Positions 19,203-28,728 are shown, counted from the first letter of the stretch. The stretch is DNA of 60,955 nt from Scatomorpha merdavium (GCA_018711415.1 DVIJ01000138.1:1-60955); one strand, 5' to 3'. The notes: generated by a model from the letters alone, not told the origin. A program made the numbers and translations.

Positions 19203-19230
19203 AAAAAAGCCCCCGTAAAGGGGGCTTTTT
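19203..19230 (-). terminator. Terminator after hpf
   Basis: The stem GCCCCC (19209-19214) with GGGGGC (19220-19225), loop GTAAA, is flanked by A6 and T5 on either side. It lies between hpf and prmA, so most hpf transcripts should end here and prmA would depend on readthrough or its own promoter. Confidence 0.8.
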
Positions 19231-19250
19231 ATAGTTATTTGCAGTTTTGC

Positions 19251-19793
19251 TCAGTCCTTATCGTCCGTGATAAGACCGTAGCCGCCGTTCTTGCGTTTGT
19301 AGACCACGGTGAATGCGTCGCGTGCTTCGGCGTTCCTGAAAACAAAGAACTCGTGCTCGAGCAGATTCATTTGCAGGATGGCCTCCTCGACGGACATAGG
19401 CGCGATATAGAACTTCTTGTTGCGCACGACCTTGAATTCTTCCTCCCCCGTGTCGTCCGAGGGGATCTGGAAGGGTTTGATCTCACGCTCTATCGCACCG
19501 TCGCGCAGCCTCTTTTCAAGGCGCGTTTTGTTTTTGCGGATCTGCCTCTCTATGCTCGCAACGGCGGAGTCAATAGAGGCATACATGTCGCCGGTCAGCT
19601 CGCTCACGCGGTAGAACATTCCGTTGTTCTTGATGGTCACCTCGGCGCGGAAGCGGCCGCGCTCCGTGCTGAAGGTCACGAAGGCCTCGCTCTCCGTTTT
19701 GAAGAGCCGGTCGATCTTGCCGATCTTCTTTTCAGCATAGGCTCTCAGCTCGTCGGAAGCGTCCATCTTCTTTTCCGTAAACGTGAACTTCAT
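19251..19793 (-). CDS. hpf: Ribosome hibernation-promoting factor, long form
   Basis: This 180-residue protein dimerises 70S ribosomes into inactive 100S particles in stationary phase. The N-terminal HPF/RaiA domain (1-100) contains MDASDELRAYAEKKIGKIDR and SIDSAVASIERQIRKNK. The C-terminal dimerisation domain (about 122-175) contains KKFYIAPMSVEEAILQMNLL and HEFFVFRNAEARDAFTVVYK, typical of long HPF in Firmicutes. AGGAAG precedes the ATG. It probably forms its own unit, bounded by the terminator at 19203. Confidence 0.96.
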   Translation of the reverse strand: MKFTFTEKKMDASDELRAYAEKKIGKIDRLFKTESEAFVTFSTERGRFRAEVTIKNNGMFYRVSELTGDMYASIDSAVASIERQIRKNKTRLEKRLRDGAIEREIKPFQIPSDDTGEEEFKVVRNKKFYIAPMSVEEAILQMNLLEHEFFVFRNAEARDAFTVVYKRKNGGYGLITDDKD

Positions 19794-19880
19794 TGGTTTC
19801 AGCTCCTTCCTGCGTATATGGGTATCGCCATATTCATATTACCATATCCGACGCATAAAAAGAAGAGCATTTTGTAAATT

Positions 19881-21827
19881 TTACGAATAAATAGCGCAGC
19901 CGGGCAAAGTCTGTTCCAGGAGCCTCAGCTCAGTGAAGGATACGTCGCAGCCGCGTATATCCAGCGTGCGCAGGTTTGTGAGCGAGTGGAGCGGTGAAAG
20001 GTCCGTGACCGCGCTGTAGCTCAGGTCCAGGGTCTCCAACTTCGTGAGGCCGGAGAGGACGGAAATGTCCGAGACGGAGGTCCCGCCCAGGCTCAGATAC
20101 CAGAGCTCCGTCATTCCGGAGAGAGCGGATATATCTCTGAGCGAGGCGTTGTCAGAAAGGTGCAGCTCGCTCATCTTCGTCATTCCGGAGAGAGCGGAGA
20201 TGTCCGTTATCGCGTTGTCGTCCAGGCTGAGGTTCGTCAGCGCCGTCAGCGTTCTCAGCTCGCCGATGTTGTCCAGCGCGCAGTTTTTGAGTTCGAGCGC
20301 TGTGAGCGAGGTCTGAGTGCCGAGGCCGGAGAGCTGTATGCCGCGGTTGTCGTTCAGCAGCAGGGTCTGGAGCGACTTGAAGCGCGAGATGTTCTCAAGG
20401 CTCGTCACGTTCCTGGCCGAGGCGTCCACGAAGGTATCGCCTGCGTCGAACTCCGCGTCGCCCAGCTTGATGCCGTAGATCTCCTCGGATGCGCTTATCG
20501 TGCAGCCGGGCAGCTTTTCCTTGAGCGCGTCCACCGCGGCGCCGGTGAGCTCAAGATTCTCGGAGAGGTCCAGGGTCTTGAGAGCGGTAAGCGTTTCAAG
20601 CGAGGAGAGGTCCGAATCCTTGAGGTCCATGCCGCGCAGGCTCAGCTCCGTCAGCTTCGTCAGGCCGGAGAGCGCGCCCAGGCCCTGGAGCTTGCAGCCG
20701 TCCAGGCGCAGCGTCGTCAGCTCGGTGAGGCCGGTTATGGCCGCAAGGCTCTTGACCTCAGTCCCGGAGACGTCCAGGTATTGCAGTTTTGTCAGGGTCA
20801 TGATGGGAGAAAGGCTCGAGACCTTCGTCCCCGAAAGGTCCAGACGAGCGAGCTCCGGCATATTTATGAGCGCGGAGATATCCTCTACCTCATTGCCTGA
20901 GAGGTTCAGGCTGACCAGGGCCGTGCAGTCTGCAAGGACGGAGATGTCGGTGATGCCCTTGTTGGAGAGGTCCAGCTCCGTCACGTCCGACTTGAACTCC
21001 ACGCCGCCGAGCGAGAGCTCCTTCACGGCGACGGTGGCCTCGTCGGAAAATACGGTGCAGTCCGGAAGCGCTTTCTCCAGTTCCTCGAGCTCGGTGTCCA
21101 GGATCTCTCTGCCCCGGATGTCCAGGGTGGTCAGGGAGCTTAGGGAGTGCAGCGGCTCAAGGCTGCCTGCCGGGTTTCCGGAGAGGTAGAGCGTACGCAG
21201 CTCCTTGAGTCCGGAGAGAGGGGAGAGGTCCGTTATGTTGTTGTCGTTCAAAGAGAGCGAGCGCAGCTTCGTCAGCTTGGAGACGGCGGATATGTCGCTC
21301 AGGCCGCAGTCGTTGAGCGTGAGAGCCGTGAGGTTCGTGAGTTTGGCGAGCGTTTCCATGTCCGCGCTCGTGAGAGCTACGCCTGAGAGCGAGAGCGTCT
21401 CCGTCTCCTCGGATACCGACTGGCCGCCTATGCTGAGCGACTCGTCGTCCTCCGGCTCGTTCTTGTATTCCTCGAGCAGGGCCTCGGCGTCGCTGCCGGA
21501 GTTCGTCTTGAGCCAGCTCTCAAGGACGTAGATGGCCGAGGTGCTGTCTCCCTGCTGCATGTAGCTGCGGGAGAGGAGAATGACGGCCTCCTCCGTGGAC
21601 TTCGCCTCCAGGGCCTTCTTTGCGGAAGCGGCGGCGTTTTCAAAGTCGTCGTCGATATAATACTCCATCGCCTGGGAGTAGTACTCCTCATATTTTCCGT
21701 CCCCGCCGCGGCCCTTCATTAGCAGCACCGCCGCGATGATTATAAGGATGGCCATGACCACACCGACGGAGATCAGGATGACCGTCCTCTTCTCCGGCTG
21801 CATGCGATGTTTTTTTCTCTTGTTCAT
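19881..21827 (-). CDS. Membrane-anchored TPR-like and leucine-rich-repeat protein
   Basis: This 648-residue protein has one transmembrane segment at about 15-37, then a helical TPR-like stretch (about 45-125), an acidic linker, and SDS22/internalin-type repeats of about 22 residues (LTALTLNDCGLSDIS pattern) to the end. The repeats fall into three blocks, each closed by a motif of the form LP-x-C-x-V/I, at about 253-258, 438-443 and 641-648. There is no LPXTG or other C-terminal anchor, so it should sit N-in/C-out. It ends 14 bp from the aminopeptidase gene's 3' side with no intervening promoter seen. Function is unknown, plausibly a binding scaffold at the cell surface. Confidence 0.85.
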   Translation of the reverse strand: MNKRKKHRMQPEKRTVILISVGVVMAILIIIAAVLLMKGRGGDGKYEEYYSQAMEYYIDDDFENAAASAKKALEAKSTEEAVILLSRSYMQQGDSTSAIYVLESWLKTNSGSDAEALLEEYKNEPEDDESLSIGGQSVSEETETLSLSGVALTSADMETLAKLTNLTALTLNDCGLSDISAVSKLTKLRSLSLNDNNITDLSPLSGLKELRTLYLSGNPAGSLEPLHSLSSLTTLDIRGREILDTELEELEKALPDCTVFSDEATVAVKELSLGGVEFKSDVTELDLSNKGITDISVLADCTALVSLNLSGNEVEDISALINMPELARLDLSGTKVSSLSPIMTLTKLQYLDVSGTEVKSLAAITGLTELTTLRLDGCKLQGLGALSGLTKLTELSLRGMDLKDSDLSSLETLTALKTLDLSENLELTGAAVDALKEKLPGCTISASEEIYGIKLGDAEFDAGDTFVDASARNVTSLENISRFKSLQTLLLNDNRGIQLSGLGTQTSLTALELKNCALDNIGELRTLTALTNLSLDDNAITDISALSGMTKMSELHLSDNASLRDISALSGMTELWYLSLGGTSVSDISVLSGLTKLETLDLSYSAVTDLSPLHSLTNLRTLDIRGCDVSFTELRLLEQTLPGCAIYS

Positions 21828-21841
21828 GTGGATACCCCCGT

Positions 21842-23071
21842 TCAGAAGGCCCAGCCGCCGTCGCGGAAGATAGCGACGCGCTCGCCGGCGGCAGTGACGC
21901 CCGTTATGGAAAGATCCTCCGAGCCTATCATGAAGTCCTCATGCACCATGGAGTCGTTGACGCCCATGGCGCGCAGTTCTTCGAGGCTGTAGTTTTCATA
22001 GTCCCTGATGTTGCTGGAATAGCCGCGGCCGAGAGCCAGGTGGCAGGCGGCGTTCTCGTCAAAGAGCGTGCTGTAGAAGAGTATGCCGCTCTCTCGTATC
22101 GGGCTCGCGTATGGCACGAGCGCGCACTCGCCGAGCATGGCCGCGCCCTCGTCCATGGAGACGAGCGTGCGCAGGGCCTCCTCGTTCTTCTCCGCGTGGA
22201 GCTCCATAACCTTGCCGCCCTCGAAGCGCAGCCAAAAGTCCTCTATGAGCACGCCCTGAAAGACCAGAGGCATGGTCGCGTGGACTATACCCTCGGCGGA
22301 GCCGGCCTTGGGGGTAATGAAGAGCTCCTCAGAGGGGATGTTGGGGTCGTAGAGGACGCTGTTTACCGGGCAGCGCTCCGCGCCGCCGAGAAACAGGGCT
22401 TCCGGTATCAGGCCCACCTTGAGGTCCGTGCCGTTGGCGGATCTATACTCGAGCGAGACTAGGCCCATGGCGTTGAGCCTGTCCGCGCGGGCCTTGAGCT
22501 CAAGGTTGTGCAGCCTCCAGTTCTCCTCCGGGTCGCCCTCGAGGGCGCGGGAGCAGGAAAGGATGACCTCCCAGAGCTTTTCCACCGCGCGGCCCTTGGG
22601 CAGCTCGGGAAAGACCTTCTTTGCCCATTTGACGCCCGGCACGGCGGCGATGCACCACTGCTCGCGGTTCTCGCGCGCGTCGATGTAGGGGCGGAGCTTT
22701 TGGTAGCGGGCCTGCATACCCTTGGCGTACTTGGCCTGGTTTATACCCGTCAGGCCGTCCGGGTCCTCGCTGAGGACGACGATGCGGGCAGGGAGGTTTT
22801 CGGCCTGCCACTTCTGCTTTTCCTCCTCCCAGGCCTTGACCTCGCCGAGCTTTTTGGCGGACTTGTATCTTACGGCGAGGCGGGTCATGGGCTGGTGCCG
22901 CCACTCGACCTCGACCTCAGAGGCCCCGGCTCTGTAGCACTCGGCGGCGAGCAGCTCGATGAACTCTGGCTGGTCCAGACCGGCGACGATGAGCACGCTC
23001 TGGCCCTTCTGCACGTTCGCGCCGGTACGCGCTATGAGCCGCGCATATTGCTTCAAAACAGACTTTTTCAT
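21842..23071 (-). CDS. M29-family aminopeptidase
   Basis: This 409-residue metallo-aminopeptidase is of the thermophilic aminopeptidase (AmpS/PepS) type. The family uses a two-metal site with Glu, Glu, His, Tyr, His and Asp ligands. Candidates here are in the GIVHATMPL, FEGGKVMELHAEKNEEAL, LGECALVPYASPI, NAACHLALGRGYS and VHEDFMIGSEDLSITG segments, all in family order. The ATG at 23071 has GAGGA at good spacing; the GTG 12 bases earlier has none. It probably degrades small peptides in the cytosol. The LRR gene follows 14 bp downstream. Confidence 0.93.
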   Translation of the reverse strand: MKKSVLKQYARLIARTGANVQKGQSVLIVAGLDQPEFIELLAAECYRAGASEVEVEWRHQPMTRLAVRYKSAKKLGEVKAWEEEKQKWQAENLPARIVVLSEDPDGLTGINQAKYAKGMQARYQKLRPYIDARENREQWCIAAVPGVKWAKKVFPELPKGRAVEKLWEVILSCSRALEGDPEENWRLHNLELKARADRLNAMGLVSLEYRSANGTDLKVGLIPEALFLGGAERCPVNSVLYDPNIPSEELFITPKAGSAEGIVHATMPLVFQGVLIEDFWLRFEGGKVMELHAEKNEEALRTLVSMDEGAAMLGECALVPYASPIRESGILFYSTLFDENAACHLALGRGYSSNIRDYENYSLEELRAMGVNDSMVHEDFMIGSEDLSITGVTAAGERVAIFRDGGWAF

Positions 23072-23105
23072 ATTTTTCCTCACTTAATCTAATGTTTAAC
23101 TTTTG

Positions 23106-23134
23106 TTGATATAGGGGTTTATTTGTGGTATTAT
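23106..23134 (+). promoter_or_regulatory. Promoter of glyS
   Basis: TTGATA (23106-23111), a 17-bp spacer and TATTAT (23129-23134) lie 112 bp before the glyS ATG. The leader between contains no recognisable T-box or terminator, so aminoacylation-responsive attenuation is not evident. Confidence 0.65.
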
Positions 23135-23246
23135 GTACTGTGCTCCTGACGGCCGGCACAGCGTCACGGGGCATTATATCACATAACTGCGCAATATGCA
23201 AAATCTCCGCAGAAGCCATCTGTGGGAAAAGGAGTTAGTGTAAGCA

Positions 23247-24671
23247 ATGAAGAACACGGAAAAGACGATGGAAAAGCTCGTGGCCCTGTGCAAGAACCGG
23301 GGCTTTATCTACGCCGGGAGCGAGATCTACGGCGGTCTTGCCAACAGCTGGGACTACGGCCCCCTCGGCGCGGAGCTCAAGAACAACGTCAAAAAGGCCT
23401 GGTGGAAGAAGTTCGTGCAGGAAAACCCCTACAACGTCGGCCTGGATTCGGCCATCCTCATGAACCCGCAGGTCTGGGTAGCCTCCGGCCACGTCACCAC
23501 CTTCAACGACCCCCTCATCGACTGCAAGGCCTGCAAGATGCGCCACAGAGCCGACAAGCTCATCGAGGACTGGCTGAAGGAAAACCCCGTCGAGGGCGCG
23601 AACGTCGAGGCCATGACGAATGACGAGATGGTCGCCTTCATCCGTGAGCATAATATACCCTGCCCGGGCTGCGGAAAGTCGGATTTTACCGACATACGCA
23701 AATTTAACCTCATGTTCAAGACCCACCAGGGCGTCACGGAGGACTCGGCCAGCGAGGTCTATCTCCGGCCGGAAACTGCCCAGGGCATCTTTGTGAACTT
23801 CCGCAACATCCAGCGCACGACTCGCCGGAAGATTCCCTTCGGCGTCTGCCAGATCGGCAAGAGCTTCCGCAACGAGATCACCCCGGGCAACTTTGTGTTC
23901 CGTACCCGCGAGTTCGAGCAGATGGAGCTCGAGTTCTTCTGCGAGCCGGGGACGGACCTCGAGTGGTTCGCCTACTGGCGCGGCTTCTGCCGCGACTGGC
24001 TCGTCGGCCTCGGCATGAACGAGGAGAATCTGAGACTGCGTGACCACGAGAAGGAAGAGCTCTCCTTCTATTCCAAAGCGACGACGGACTTCGAGTATTT
24101 GTTCCCCTTCGGCTGGGGCGAGCTCTGGGGCGTGGCCGACAGGACGGATTACGACCTCACTCAGCACCAGGAGCACTCCGGCCAGGACCTCAGCTACTTC
24201 GATCAGGAGAAGAACGAACGCTACGTTCCCTACGTTGTGGAGCCCTCTCTGGGCGCGGACCGCGTGACCCTCGCCTTCCTCGCAGACGCCTACGACGAGG
24301 AGGTCGTGGACGCGGCGAAGAACGACACCCGCGTCGTCCTGCACCTGCATCCGGCGCTGGCGCCCATGAAGGTCGCCGTGCTGCCGCTCTCCAAGAAGGA
24401 GGTCCTCGCAGGCCCCGCTAAGGAGCTCTACTCAGAGCTCTCCAAGCACTTCATGTGCGACTATGACGACACCGGTTCCATCGGCAAGCGCTACCGCCGC
24501 CAGGACGAGATAGGTACGCCCTTCTGCGTCACCCTGGACTTCACCACGGTGGGCGACGCCGAGACCCCCGCGGACAACTGCGTCACCGTCCGCGAGAGGG
24601 ACAGCATGCAGCAGGTGCGCCTGCCCATCACGGAGCTGGTCTCTTACCTGAGCGAGAGACTCGCCTATTGA
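23247..24671 (+). CDS. glyS: Glycyl-tRNA synthetase, dimeric type
   Basis: This 474-residue class II synthetase charges tRNA-Gly. It begins with the family's catalytic N-terminus (KNRGFIYAGSEIYGGLANSW, DYGPLGAELKNN). Motif 2 lies in IGKSFRNEITPGNFVFRTREFEQME, seen in pieces, and motif 3 in VEPSLGADR. The C-terminal anticodon-binding domain starts near HLHPALAPMKVAVLPL. This is the single-chain alpha2 enzyme, not the GlyQ/GlyS tetramer. GGAG lies 14 bp before the ATG. It leads a run into an LTA-synthase-like gene 10 bp downstream. Confidence 0.97.
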   Translation: MKNTEKTMEKLVALCKNRGFIYAGSEIYGGLANSWDYGPLGAELKNNVKKAWWKKFVQENPYNVGLDSAILMNPQVWVASGHVTTFNDPLIDCKACKMRHRADKLIEDWLKENPVEGANVEAMTNDEMVAFIREHNIPCPGCGKSDFTDIRKFNLMFKTHQGVTEDSASEVYLRPETAQGIFVNFRNIQRTTRRKIPFGVCQIGKSFRNEITPGNFVFRTREFEQMELEFFCEPGTDLEWFAYWRGFCRDWLVGLGMNEENLRLRDHEKEELSFYSKATTDFEYLFPFGWGELWGVADRTDYDLTQHQEHSGQDLSYFDQEKNERYVPYVVEPSLGADRVTLAFLADAYDEEVVDAAKNDTRVVLHLHPALAPMKVAVLPLSKKEVLAGPAKELYSELSKHFMCDYDDTGSIGKRYRRQDEIGTPFCVTLDFTTVGDAETPADNCVTVRERDSMQQVRLPITELVSYLSERLAY

Positions 24672-24681
24672 GGCGCATACC

Positions 24682-26661
24682 ATGAAACTTCCCGGCGCCC
24701 GGCGCGGCCCCGGCTGCGAGCATCCAATAGTCTGCTCCGCGGCCGCGGCCTTTGCCGCCGGTTTGCTGCTGTGCGCGGCCTCGGAGCTTATCACTACGCA
24801 GAGCTTCCGGGCCGCCGCGGCGCTGCTATTCGGATTTTCTCCCCGCGCCGTCGCCACGGCGGCGTTTTTGGGCCTGCTCATCTGCGCTCTGGGCTTTCTG
24901 TGCCGCAGCCTCTTTGCCGGCGGCCTGCTCATAAGCCTCGCCCTCGCGGGGATAAGCTTTGCAAATTACTACAAAATGCTCATAACCTCCACTCCGCTCT
25001 ACGTCCAGGACATCAGGCTCCTGGGCCAGGTGGGAGGTATCATGGAGCTAAATTCGGCATCGCTCAAGTTCTCCTGGGCCAGCGGCGCAGCCGTAGCGGT
25101 CATGCTGTTGGTGCTGGTGGGGCTGTTCTTCGCCTCGAGGCGATTCAGGCCGCGTCTTTTGCAGGGCCTGGCCGCGGGCATTGCGGCGGCGCTGCTTTTT
25201 GCAGGGCTCTTCTGCCTGCCTGGCTCGGCCGAGGCCTGGTTCTATGCGCCGCTCGGTTCCGGCTCTGAGAGCTCAGAGCCGCAGACAGTCCACAACAGCC
25301 GCTGCGGCGTGCTGCTCGGGCTCTGGCGCTCGATAGTCGTGAGCTCCGCCGAGGAGGAGCTTGCCATCCCGGAACCGGACAAGGAGGAGCTGCTGCTCCA
25401 AAGCGCCCGGGAATGGATAGAGGCATTGCCAGAGACGGAGACAGGGGAAAAGCCCAACGTGGTGTTCGTCCTGGGCGAGTCCTTCTTCGACGTGACTGAG
25501 CTGCCCGGCGTCAGCTACGCCGAGGACCCGATAACGGACTTCCGCCGAGCCTGCGCCGAGGGCGTCTCCGGCAAGTTCTACACCCACACTCTGGGCTACG
25601 GGACAGAGAACATAGAGCTGGAGCTCCTAACCGGCATAAACTCCCGCTTTTTCTCCTTTGACGACATGATCTACGGCTGGGAGCAGGACGAGCTGCTGAC
25701 GGTGGACTCCGTTGTCCGACAGTTCGCGGACGCTGGCTACTATACGGCTTACCTCCACACCTTCAACGACGGCATCTACAACCGCACGGAGCTCTATAAG
25801 GCCCTCGGCTTCCAGGACATGTTCTTCTCCGGAGACTTTGCGGCGATAGACCCCGAGGCCGCCGCAGCTTCCTACTATTGGTCATACATGAACACGAAGC
25901 TCTCCGGGCAATACTACTCGGACGACTACCTGGCCGATGTGACGACCATGCTCTACGAGCAGAAGGTCGAGGAGGGGCCGGTATTTCTCTGGATGGCGAC
26001 GGTGGAGAACCACACGCCGTTTTACGCCGAAAAATACGACAGCTACGAGTTTCCCTTTGAGTCCGAGCTGAGCCAGGAGGCGGTGGGCGTCCTGAACGCG
26101 GTGAGCCAGGGCGTGGCCAACTGTTCCGAGGCCCTGGGCAAGCTGCTCGACTTCTTCTCCGAGCGGGAGGAACCGGTCATCGTAGTGTTCTTCGGGGACC
26201 ACAGGCCGGGTATGCCGCTGGAGAGCGGCGGAACGGTCTACTCCGAGCTGGGCATGGCGCCTGAAAACGTGGCGGATTGGACGCTGGAAAACTACGCGGA
26301 GCTCTATGTCACGGACTACGTCATCTGGTCGAACGACCCCTCTCTGCTCCCCGCGGAGCCGGGCAGCCGGATGAACAGTTCCTCCACGCTCCTCGGCCTT
26401 GAGACGCTGCAGCTGGCCGGCATGGAGCTGGACGAATATTGGAGCATGTGCGCAGTTGTGGACACGATCTCGGACGCCTGGACCTGGAACTTCTTCGTTC
26501 CCCAGGGCGGCGAGCCGTGCTATTCGCCCTTCTCGGTGCTCCCGAACGACGAGCTGGACATAATAAGGGCGATGCGGGCCTTTATGAACAGTACATTCTA
26601 CGGCGCCGAGGGTCCGGATTTCTGGGACATCTTCGCCGTTACAGACAAGGATACAGGGTGA
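24682..26661 (+). CDS. LTA synthase-like membrane sulfatase-family protein
   Basis: This 659-residue protein has five N-terminal transmembrane helices (within about 15-185) and a large extracellular sulfatase-fold domain (about 250-600). The metal site motifs fit LtaS/phosphoglycerol transferases: NVVFVLGESFFDVTEL, then the nucleophile region GYGTENIELELLTG with a Thr as in LtaS, FLWMATVENHTPF, and VVFFGDHRPGM. It probably transfers glycerol-phosphate or a related group to an envelope polymer. Its location between glyS and nadE, with no lipoteichoic acid genes around, leaves the acceptor unknown. Confidence 0.88.
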   Translation: MKLPGARRGPGCEHPIVCSAAAAFAAGLLLCAASELITTQSFRAAAALLFGFSPRAVATAAFLGLLICALGFLCRSLFAGGLLISLALAGISFANYYKMLITSTPLYVQDIRLLGQVGGIMELNSASLKFSWASGAAVAVMLLVLVGLFFASRRFRPRLLQGLAAGIAAALLFAGLFCLPGSAEAWFYAPLGSGSESSEPQTVHNSRCGVLLGLWRSIVVSSAEEELAIPEPDKEELLLQSAREWIEALPETETGEKPNVVFVLGESFFDVTELPGVSYAEDPITDFRRACAEGVSGKFYTHTLGYGTENIELELLTGINSRFFSFDDMIYGWEQDELLTVDSVVRQFADAGYYTAYLHTFNDGIYNRTELYKALGFQDMFFSGDFAAIDPEAAAASYYWSYMNTKLSGQYYSDDYLADVTTMLYEQKVEEGPVFLWMATVENHTPFYAEKYDSYEFPFESELSQEAVGVLNAVSQGVANCSEALGKLLDFFSEREEPVIVVFFGDHRPGMPLESGGTVYSELGMAPENVADWTLENYAELYVTDYVIWSNDPSLLPAEPGSRMNSSSTLLGLETLQLAGMELDEYWSMCAVVDTISDAWTWNFFVPQGGEPCYSPFSVLPNDELDIIRAMRAFMNSTFYGAEGPDFWDIFAVTDKDTG

Positions 26662-26665
26662 TGCT

Positions 26666-28558
26666 ATGAAAGATGGTTTTATCAAAGTTGCTGCCGCCGC
26701 GCCGGAACTGCGTGTGGCGGACCCGAAGTTTAACGCGGAGAAGATAGTGGAGTGCGTCGAAAAGGCGAGGGAAGAGGGCGTGAAGGTGCTGGTGTTCCCT
26801 GAGCTTGCGATAACCGGCGCTACCTGCGGGCACCTGTATTACCAGCGCTACCTGCTGGACGCGGCGCTCGAGGGCCTGAAGCGGATCGCTGAGGCCACCC
26901 GGGGCGACGACATGCTCGTCGTCGTGGGCCTGCCCCTGCGGGCGCGCGGGGCGGTCTACAGCGCTGCGGCTGTGGTCAGCGGCGGCGAGGTGCTGGGCTT
27001 CACGGCGCGGCGGAACGTGCGCGGCACGGTCTTTTCGAGCCTCGCGCCCGGCGAGAGCATCGAAGTGGACCTGGCGTTTGCCGACTACTGCTGCCTCGAG
27101 AGCGAGGCGCTCTTCTGCGCCGACGCCATGGGCGAGCTTGCCGTCGGCGTCCAGTTCGCGGCGGACAGGTGTCTGCCGGTGCCGCCCACGGCTGCGCTCT
27201 GCGCTGCGGGTGCGACGGTCGTCTGTGAGCTCTCTGACGAGCCTATGAGCGTGCAGTCCGCCTTTGAGACGAGGCGCGCGCTCGAAAACGAGACCAAACG
27301 CCTGCACTATGGTACGGTGTACGCCGCGCCAGGCTCCGGCGAGAGCACGACGGACAAGAGCTATTCCGGCCTCTGTCTCGTCGTTGACGACGGCGAGACC
27401 ATAGCCGAGTGCGAGAAGGGCTCCGGAATGGCCGCAAGCGAGGTAGACATCTTCAACCTCAGCGGCGCGCGTACGCGCGAGGCCACCTTCGCCGCGCTGC
27501 CGGCTGCGCCCGTCGCCCGCTACGCCTGGGAGCTCAAGTCCGCCGAGACAAAGCTCAGCCGCCGGATAAAGCGCGAGCCCTTCGTGCCGGACGGCGGCAT
27601 AGCGGAGTTTGCGGCGCGCTGCCTGGACATCCAGGCCACCGGCCTCATAAAGCGCATGGAGTATACGAACTGCTGGCGGCCCGTCATCGGCGTCTCCGGC
27701 GGCGTGGACTCCACCCTCGTAATGCTGGCATGCGCCCACGCTATGGACAGGCTCGGCTTGCCGAGAAAGAATATCGTCGCCGTCACGATGCCCTGCTTCG
27801 GCACGACGGACAGGACCAAAAACAACGCCGTAACGATTGCAGAACGCCTCGGCGCGGAGCTGCGCGTGATACCCATAGGCGAGAGTGTCAAGAAGCATTT
27901 CGAGACGATAGGCCACGACCTTAACGACCACAGCGTCGTGTTCGAGAACGCCCAGGCGCGCGAGCGCACGATGGTGCTGCTCGACATCGCAAACAAGGTG
28001 AACGGCCTCGACGTCGGCACCAAGGACCTCTCCGAGCAGGCGGACGGCTGGTGCACCTATAACGGCGACCAGATCTCCAACTACGATATAAACGCCGGCC
28101 TCACCAAGACCATGGTCCGGGCGATCGTCAAGTACATCGCAGACACTACGGAGGACGCCGAGCTGGCTGCGGCGCTCAACGATATCTGGGACACCCCCGT
28201 GACGCCCGAGCTCCTGCCCATAGGCGACGAGGGCGAGCTCCTCCAGAAGAGCGAGGACTCCGTCGGCCCCTATATCCTCCAGGATTTCTTCCTCTGGCAC
28301 ATGGTCATGCGCGGCGGCAGCCCTGAGAAGGTCCTGCGCCTGGCCGAGATCGCCTTCGAGGGCGAGTTTGACAGGCCCACGCTCATCCACTGGCTGCGCA
28401 GCTACTGCCGCAGGTTCTTCGTGCAGCAGTTCAAGCGCAGCGCCTCCGCGGACGGCCCCGCCGTCATGGGCTTCACCCTCTCCCCGAGAGACGGCCACAA
28501 GATGCCCTCCGACGCCTCCAACGCCCTCTGGCTCGGCGCGGTGGACGAGCTGGAATAA
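26666..28558 (+). CDS. nadE: Glutamine-dependent NAD+ synthetase
   Basis: This 630-residue two-domain enzyme makes NAD from deamido-NAD, ATP and glutamine. The N-terminal nitrilase-fold glutaminase (1-270) has catalytic Glu in VLVFPELAITGA, a Lys region, and Cys in the segment around FAADRCLPVPP. The C-terminal synthetase domain has the PP-loop SGGVDSTLVMLACAH and GTKDLSEQADGWCTYNGDQ. Its ATG lies 4 bp past the LTA-synthase-like stop, so it is in the same operon, which ends at a strong terminator just downstream. Confidence 0.96.
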   Translation: MKDGFIKVAAAAPELRVADPKFNAEKIVECVEKAREEGVKVLVFPELAITGATCGHLYYQRYLLDAALEGLKRIAEATRGDDMLVVVGLPLRARGAVYSAAAVVSGGEVLGFTARRNVRGTVFSSLAPGESIEVDLAFADYCCLESEALFCADAMGELAVGVQFAADRCLPVPPTAALCAAGATVVCELSDEPMSVQSAFETRRALENETKRLHYGTVYAAPGSGESTTDKSYSGLCLVVDDGETIAECEKGSGMAASEVDIFNLSGARTREATFAALPAAPVARYAWELKSAETKLSRRIKREPFVPDGGIAEFAARCLDIQATGLIKRMEYTNCWRPVIGVSGGVDSTLVMLACAHAMDRLGLPRKNIVAVTMPCFGTTDRTKNNAVTIAERLGAELRVIPIGESVKKHFETIGHDLNDHSVVFENAQARERTMVLLDIANKVNGLDVGTKDLSEQADGWCTYNGDQISNYDINAGLTKTMVRAIVKYIADTTEDAELAAALNDIWDTPVTPELLPIGDEGELLQKSEDSVGPYILQDFFLWHMVMRGGSPEKVLRLAEIAFEGEFDRPTLIHWLRSYCRRFFVQQFKRSASADGPAVMGFTLSPRDGHKMPSDASNALWLGAVDELE

Positions 28559-28572
28559 AATTCATTTTCTCT

Positions 28573-28610
28573 GCCGGACCTGCCGTTTTTCGGACAGGTC
28601 CGGCATTTTT
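28573..28610 (+). terminator. Terminator after nadE
   Basis: The stem GCCGGACCTG (28573-28582) with CAGGTCCGGC (28595-28604) has an inner CCG/CGG pairing around a T5 loop and is followed by ATTTTTA. It lies 15 bp after the nadE stop. Confidence 0.88.
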
Positions 28611-28645
28611 ATGAGCAAAAAAGACAGAACTGGAAGATATGTATC

Positions 28646-28673
28646 TTGCTTTTTTGTGAACTTGCTGTATAAT
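28646..28673 (+). promoter_or_regulatory. Promoter of the ECF S component-coaX pair
   Basis: TTGCTT (28646-28651), a 16-bp spacer and a perfect TATAAT (28668-28673) lie 56 bp before the S-component ATG. Confidence 0.65.
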
Positions 28674-28728
28674 GAGCCTTGCGCTATATCCGGGCTGGAA
28701 CCGGAACAGCAGCAGGAGGTAATTGAAT

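Noticed and set aside
23135..23246. T-box or other riboswitch before glyS
   Set aside because: The 112-bp leader has no specifier stem, no T-box sequence and no terminator/antiterminator pair.
26639..28498. A 619-codon frame antisense to nadE, and similar frames opposite gdpP and ftsH
   Set aside because: All are shadows of clear genes, lack ribosome sites and show no recognisable domain.
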